Positions 60,979 to 64,000 of a stretch of DNA of 64,000 bases are shown here, in pieces. The stretch is from Streptomyces sulfonofaciens (GTDB lineage Bacteria > Actinomycetota > Actinomycetes > Streptomycetales > Streptomycetaceae), in contig NZ_BNCD01000008.1 of the NCBI RefSeq assembly GCF_014656295.1, positions 62,001-126,000 of the forward strand, in the 5' to 3' direction. Made by a program: the position numbers and the translations under genes. The notes beneath the pieces were generated by a model. It did not search any database, was not told the origin of the DNA, and saw only the letters and a list, made by a program, of their open reading frames with translations. Position 1 is the first letter of the stretch, and each line of letters begins with the position of its first letter.

Positions 60979-61193
60979 CGGGGGCCCCTGCCCACCGAGG
61001 ACGCCGAATGCCCGGTGTTGGTACACGCCCTCGAACAGTCGCGACACCACTGACCCGGTCCGGCATCAGTCCACGCGCGCGCCGCGCCGGACGCCCCGGC
61101 CGCCGGCGGCTCGAACCGCCACCGGTCACGGGGTTCTCGACACCCGGGCATCGAGTTCCTCGGACGGCTCCCACAGGCGTGCGGCGGTGTCGG

Positions 61194-61317
61194 GGCGATG
61201 GCGAACTCGTGCACTGCGTCGATCGACGGATCGTCGTCGGCGAGGCGTGGGGCGTCGGTCTCATCGCCGCCACCCTCGGCCCGTCCGGCTCCGGGAAGTC
61301 GGCCCTGCTGCCCTACC
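61194..61317 (+). pseudogene. Relic of an ABC transporter ATPase (Walker A region)
   Basis: In one frame the sequence reads GDGELVHCVD then a short spacer, VVGEAWGVGLIAATLGPSGS and GSGKSALL, close to the start of MacB/LolD-type ABC ATPases (GDGxVHALDGV...GEFVALMGPSGSGKSTLL). Downstream it turns into unrelated Arg-rich sequence with no signature or Walker B, and no ribosome site or start precedes it. It is therefore a decayed fragment between the GH30 and LacI genes. The remaining 60979-61408 holds nothing else recognisable. Confidence 0.55.
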
Positions 61318-61408
61318 CACGCGGCGAAGGGCGGCGATCCACGCGCACCGGCGGACGGGCTTCGTCCTCTGCGGGCCGGACACCACCGCGGACCGTACAC
61401 GCGGCGGT

Positions 61409-62428
61409 TCAGCTCGACTCGCGGACGACGAGGCGGCAGGGAACGGTGCGCACGCCTGGCTCCGGCTTGCCGCCGATGGCGTCCAGCAGCCGCAGCGCGG
61501 CCTGCCGGCCGACCTCGGCGAGGTTCATGTCGATCGTGGTCAGGGGCGGGCGGCAGGCCAGGGCCATGACATCCCAGTTGTCGTAGCCCACGACCGCCAC
61601 CCTGCCGGGGACATCCACGCCGTTCTCGCGCAGGCTGTCGGCGACGCCCCTGGCGATCTGGTCGTTGCCGCAGAAGAAGGCGTCCGTGTCCGGTGCGGCA
61701 CGCAGGACCGTCTCGGCGGCGCGGCGTCCCCACGTCTCGCTCCACTCGCCGAAGTGGACCCGGCCGGTGGAGAGCGCCAGCGAGGACTGTTCGAGCAGCT
61801 CGACGGTGTGCTGGGCGCGGTCGCGGGCGGCCGCGTGATGTGCCGGGCCGGTCACGTGCGCGATCCGGGTGCGGCCCGTCGCCAGCAGGTGATCGACTGC
61901 CAGTCGCGCTCCGCTGCGGTCGTCCGACACGACGGACATGTCGTCCGGATCGACGGACGGCGAGAGCGCGTAGACCGTGGGGATCGGCTCGATGCCCGTC
62001 AGGGGAGAGCGTGGGTCGGTGCGCCGGCCGGTCACGATGATGCCGTCCACCCGGCGGTCCATGAGATTGCGCAGATGGTGCTGCTCGCGGATGGCGTCGC
62101 CCCGGGTGTCGCACAGCAGCACGGAGATCTTCCCGGCGCCGAGCGCGTCCTCGGCGCCGAGCAGTACCGGAGTGCTGAAGCGGCCGATGCCGTCGGTCGT
62201 CATCAGCCCGACAGTCCAGCTACGGCCCGTATGCAGGCTTTGCGCATGCTGGTTGGGCCGGAAGTCGAGCGCTTCGACGGCGGCCAGGACCCGCTGCCGC
62301 GTCTCGGGCCGCATCCTGCCGCCGCCGTTCAGCGCTTTCGAGGCCGTCCCCACACTGACGCCGGCCAGCTTGGCGACATCGGCGAGCTTCGCCCGCCCGG
62401 CTTGGGGAAACCCTGGAACGGCGGCCAC
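61409..62428 (-). CDS. LacI-family transcriptional regulator
   Basis: 339 residues. DNA-binding domain: KLADVAKLAGVSVGTASKAL, NGGGRMRPETRQRVLAAVEA, LDFRPNQHAQSLHTG (hinge helix). Effector domain with the periplasmic-binding fold: VGLMTTDGIGRFSTPVLLGA, VDGIIVTGRR, VVSDDRSGARLAVDHLLATG, DAFFCGNDQIARGVADSL. GTG at 62428 has AAAAGG seven bases upstream (a TTG two codons earlier is possible). Divergent from the GH127 gene, whose promoter carries a LacI-type palindrome. Effector probably arabinose- or galactose-containing oligosaccharide. Confidence 0.92.
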   Translation of the reverse strand: MAAVPGFPQAGRAKLADVAKLAGVSVGTASKALNGGGRMRPETRQRVLAAVEALDFRPNQHAQSLHTGRSWTVGLMTTDGIGRFSTPVLLGAEDALGAGKISVLLCDTRGDAIREQHHLRNLMDRRVDGIIVTGRRTDPRSPLTGIEPIPTVYALSPSVDPDDMSVVSDDRSGARLAVDHLLATGRTRIAHVTGPAHHAAARDRAQHTVELLEQSSLALSTGRVHFGEWSETWGRRAAETVLRAAPDTDAFFCGNDQIARGVADSLRENGVDVPGRVAVVGYDNWDVMALACRPPLTTIDMNLAEVGRQAALRLLDAIGGKPEPGVRTVPCRLVVRESS

Positions 62429-62533
62429 GCGCAATCCTTTTCCTAGAAGACATCAGCTACGCCCATCGTCGCACCCATCCCGACCCGTGGCCAGTTCCCC
62501 GCAGCAGTCCGAAAAAACTTGCCGCATCCCCCC

Positions 62534-62582
62534 TTGACTCATGCTCGTGGGCTCCCTACGTTTCCGGCAGAAAATCGTTTTC
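62534..62582 (+). promoter_or_regulatory. GH127 promoter and LacI operator
   Basis: TTGACT (62534-62539), 17-bp spacer, TACGTT (62557-62562): a good promoter. Just after the predicted start of transcription lies GAAAA-TCG-TTTTC (62570-62582), a perfect inverted repeat with the central CG of LacI-family operators. LacI bound there would block initiation. Confidence 0.7.
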
Positions 62583-62688
62583 CCAAACGGGTCCGAGGAG
62601 CGGAGCACCGCTGGGCCGTTCCCGGGACGCACGGCATCCCCGTGCGCCGGGCTTCGCCCGTTTTCCCGCCTATCTTCTTCGGAGAGCC

Positions 62689-64000
62689 ATGCTCCGCCCA
62701 CGTTCCGCTGTGCCGTCCTCCACGTCTTTGGCCGCGCCTGAAGCGGGGCGCGTCCCCATGGGCCCGGTCCGCCTCGGTCCGGGCGCCAAGGCCGCGCTGG
62801 TCCCCGCCACCGTTCAGGTAGGCGCCGGCTTCTGGGGCACCCGGCGGAAGGTGAACGCGCACAGCTCCATCCCGCAGGGCCCCGGCCTGCTGGAGTCGGC
62901 GGGGAATCTGAACAACCTGCGGGTGGCCGCGGGCGCCGCCGAGGGCGCGTTCCAGGGCGCGTACCCGTTCGTGGACTCGGACGTCTACAAGTGGCTGGAG
63001 GCCGCCGCCTGGCAACTCGCCCAGGGGGCGCCCGGGGACGGCGGCCCGCTCGCGGCCGACGTGGAGCGGATCGTCTCCCTCGTCGCGGACGCGCAGCAGC
63101 CCGACGGCTACCTGAACACGTGGTTCCAGTTGCTCAAAGGGGGCGAGCGGTACAAGGACCTGCGCTGGGGCCACGAGTTGTACTGCGCCGGCCATCTGAT
63201 CCAGGCCGCGGTGGCCCACCACCGGGCCACCGGGCGCCGTCAACTGCTCGATGTGGCCGTCAGGTTCGCCGACCACATCGACAGCGTCTTCGGCCCCGCG
63301 GACAGCGGCAAGCCCCTCGACGGCGTCGACGGCCACCCCGAGGTGGAGACCGCTCTGGTGGAGCTGTACCGGGAGACCGGTGAGCGCCGCTACCTGAACC
63401 TCGCCGGCTACTTCGTCGACCGCTTCGGGCACGGCCTGCTCGGCGGCGAGGCGTACTGCCAGGACCGCGTCCCGCTGCGCGAGGCGACCGACGTGGAAGG
63501 GCACGCCGTACGCCAGTTGTACCTGCTGGCCGCCGCGACCGACCTGGCGACCGAGACCGGGGACGCGGGACTGCGCGCCGCGGCCGAACGGCTGTGGTCG
63601 GCGATGACCGCCACCAAGACGCACCTGACCGGCGGACTGGGCGCCCACCACGACGAGGAGGACTTCGGCGACCCGTACGAACTGCCCAACGAGCGTGCCT
63701 ACTGCGAAACCTGCGCCGCCGTCGCCTCCGTCCAGTGGAGCTGGCGCATGGCCCTGCTCACCGGCGAGGCCCGCTACTCCGACCTGATCGAGCGCACCCT
63801 CTACAACGGCTTCCTGGCCGGCGTCTCACTGGACGGCGAGCGCTGGCTGTACGTCAACCCGCTCCAGGTCCGCGACGGTCACACCGACACCGGCGGGGAC
63901 CAGTCGGCCCGCCGCACCCGCTGGTTCCGCTGCGCCTGCTGTCCGCCGAACGTGATGCGCCTGCTGGCCTCCCTGGCGCACTACCTCGCCGGCGGCGACG
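62689..64000 (+). CDS. GH127-family protein (beta-L-arabinofuranosidase type), partial, runs off window
   Basis: First 437 codons of an intracellular glycosidase. After a short Pro/Ser-rich start the (alpha/alpha)6 barrel begins AGFWGTRRKVNAHSSIPQGP, followed by YPFVDSDVYKWLEAAAWQLA, DAQQPDGYLNTWFQ, RWGHELYCAGHLIQAAVAHH and DGHPEVETALVELYRETGER. The zinc/catalytic set of the family is visible: NERAYCETCAAV (Glu and Cys) and FRCACCPPNVMRLL (Cys pair). No signal peptide. ATG at 62689 with GGAG four bases upstream. Divergent from LacI. It would hydrolyse beta-L-arabinofuranosides after uptake. The 3' end is outside the window. Confidence 0.9.
   Translation, partial: MLRPRSAVPSSTSLAAPEAGRVPMGPVRLGPGAKAALVPATVQVGAGFWGTRRKVNAHSSIPQGPGLLESAGNLNNLRVAAGAAEGAFQGAYPFVDSDVYKWLEAAAWQLAQGAPGDGGPLAADVERIVSLVADAQQPDGYLNTWFQLLKGGERYKDLRWGHELYCAGHLIQAAVAHHRATGRRQLLDVAVRFADHIDSVFGPADSGKPLDGVDGHPEVETALVELYRETGERRYLNLAGYFVDRFGHGLLGGEAYCQDRVPLREATDVEGHAVRQLYLLAAATDLATETGDAGLRAAAERLWSAMTATKTHLTGGLGAHHDEEDFGDPYELPNERAYCETCAAVASVQWSWRMALLTGEARYSDLIERTLYNGFLAGVSLDGERWLYVNPLQVRDGHTDTGGDQSARRTRWFRCACCPPNVMRLLASLAHYLAGGD

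Noticed and set aside
1-64000. tRNA, rRNA, IS elements, integrases or phage genes
   Set aside because: None seen: no CCA-type tRNA arms, no transposase motifs, and gene content is ordinary chromosomal.

Overview
The window is high-GC DNA whose codon bias, many GTG starts, short intergenic hairpins, Tat-exported hydrolases, leaderless TANNNT-N6/7-ATG starts and rare TTA leucine codons all point to Streptomyces or a close relative. It looks chromosomal. I see no rRNA, tRNA, transposase, prophage gene or CRISPR array.

Layout. 1-2967: minus-strand sugar-uptake operon (ROK regulator, lipoprotein binding protein, start of a permease that leaves the window). 3167-6898: a Baeyer-Villiger-type monooxygenase facing an exported amino-acid/amine oxidase. 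7239-11199: secreted SGNH hydrolase, small membrane protein, membrane Ser/Thr kinase. 11184-20352: TetR remnant, NAD(P)-binding protein, nucleotidyltransferase, exported muramoyl amidase, SDR/LysR divergent pair, YoaK-like membrane protein, methyltransferase, RraA-like protein. 20359-22179: tightly coupled molybdo-enzyme, flavin reductase and zinc-ribbon operon. 22856-25434: TetR with a divergent 14-helix exporter. 25936-31734: peptide-type ABC operon preceded by a leaderless 30-codon ORF and a possible attenuator hairpin. 32202-38495: DedA protein with a strong bidirectional palindrome, a GlxA/DJ-1 gene set, and a MarR-MFS pair with a clear operator.

38626-64000 is dominated by plant-polysaccharide use: GH36 alpha-galactosidase divergent from a ROK regulator plus ABC sugar importer, then secreted GH27-CBM, secreted GH95, a secreted SGNH esterase, a secreted alpha/beta hydrolase, GH11 xylanase, secreted GH30 with a ricin-type CBM, a LacI regulator and an intracellular GH127 protein. 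The mixture (beta-1,6-galactanase-like GH30, GH27 with an altered sugar-contact residue, GH95, GH127) fits arabinogalactan or related arabinose/galactose-rich glycans. Neither complete sugar importer region in view encodes its own ATPase, so a shared MsiK-type ATPase elsewhere is likely. Interspersed are DUF1304, an exporter with PadR, and a TetR gene.

The items most worth follow-up are the leaderless Cys-containing leader ORF at 25972-26064, the 83-bp double-palindrome promoter region at 32236-32318, the GH27 active-site change, TTA codons in the monooxygenase and in the sugar-operon ROK regulator, the SDR lacking its catalytic Tyr, and two gene remnants (TetR, ABC ATPase).
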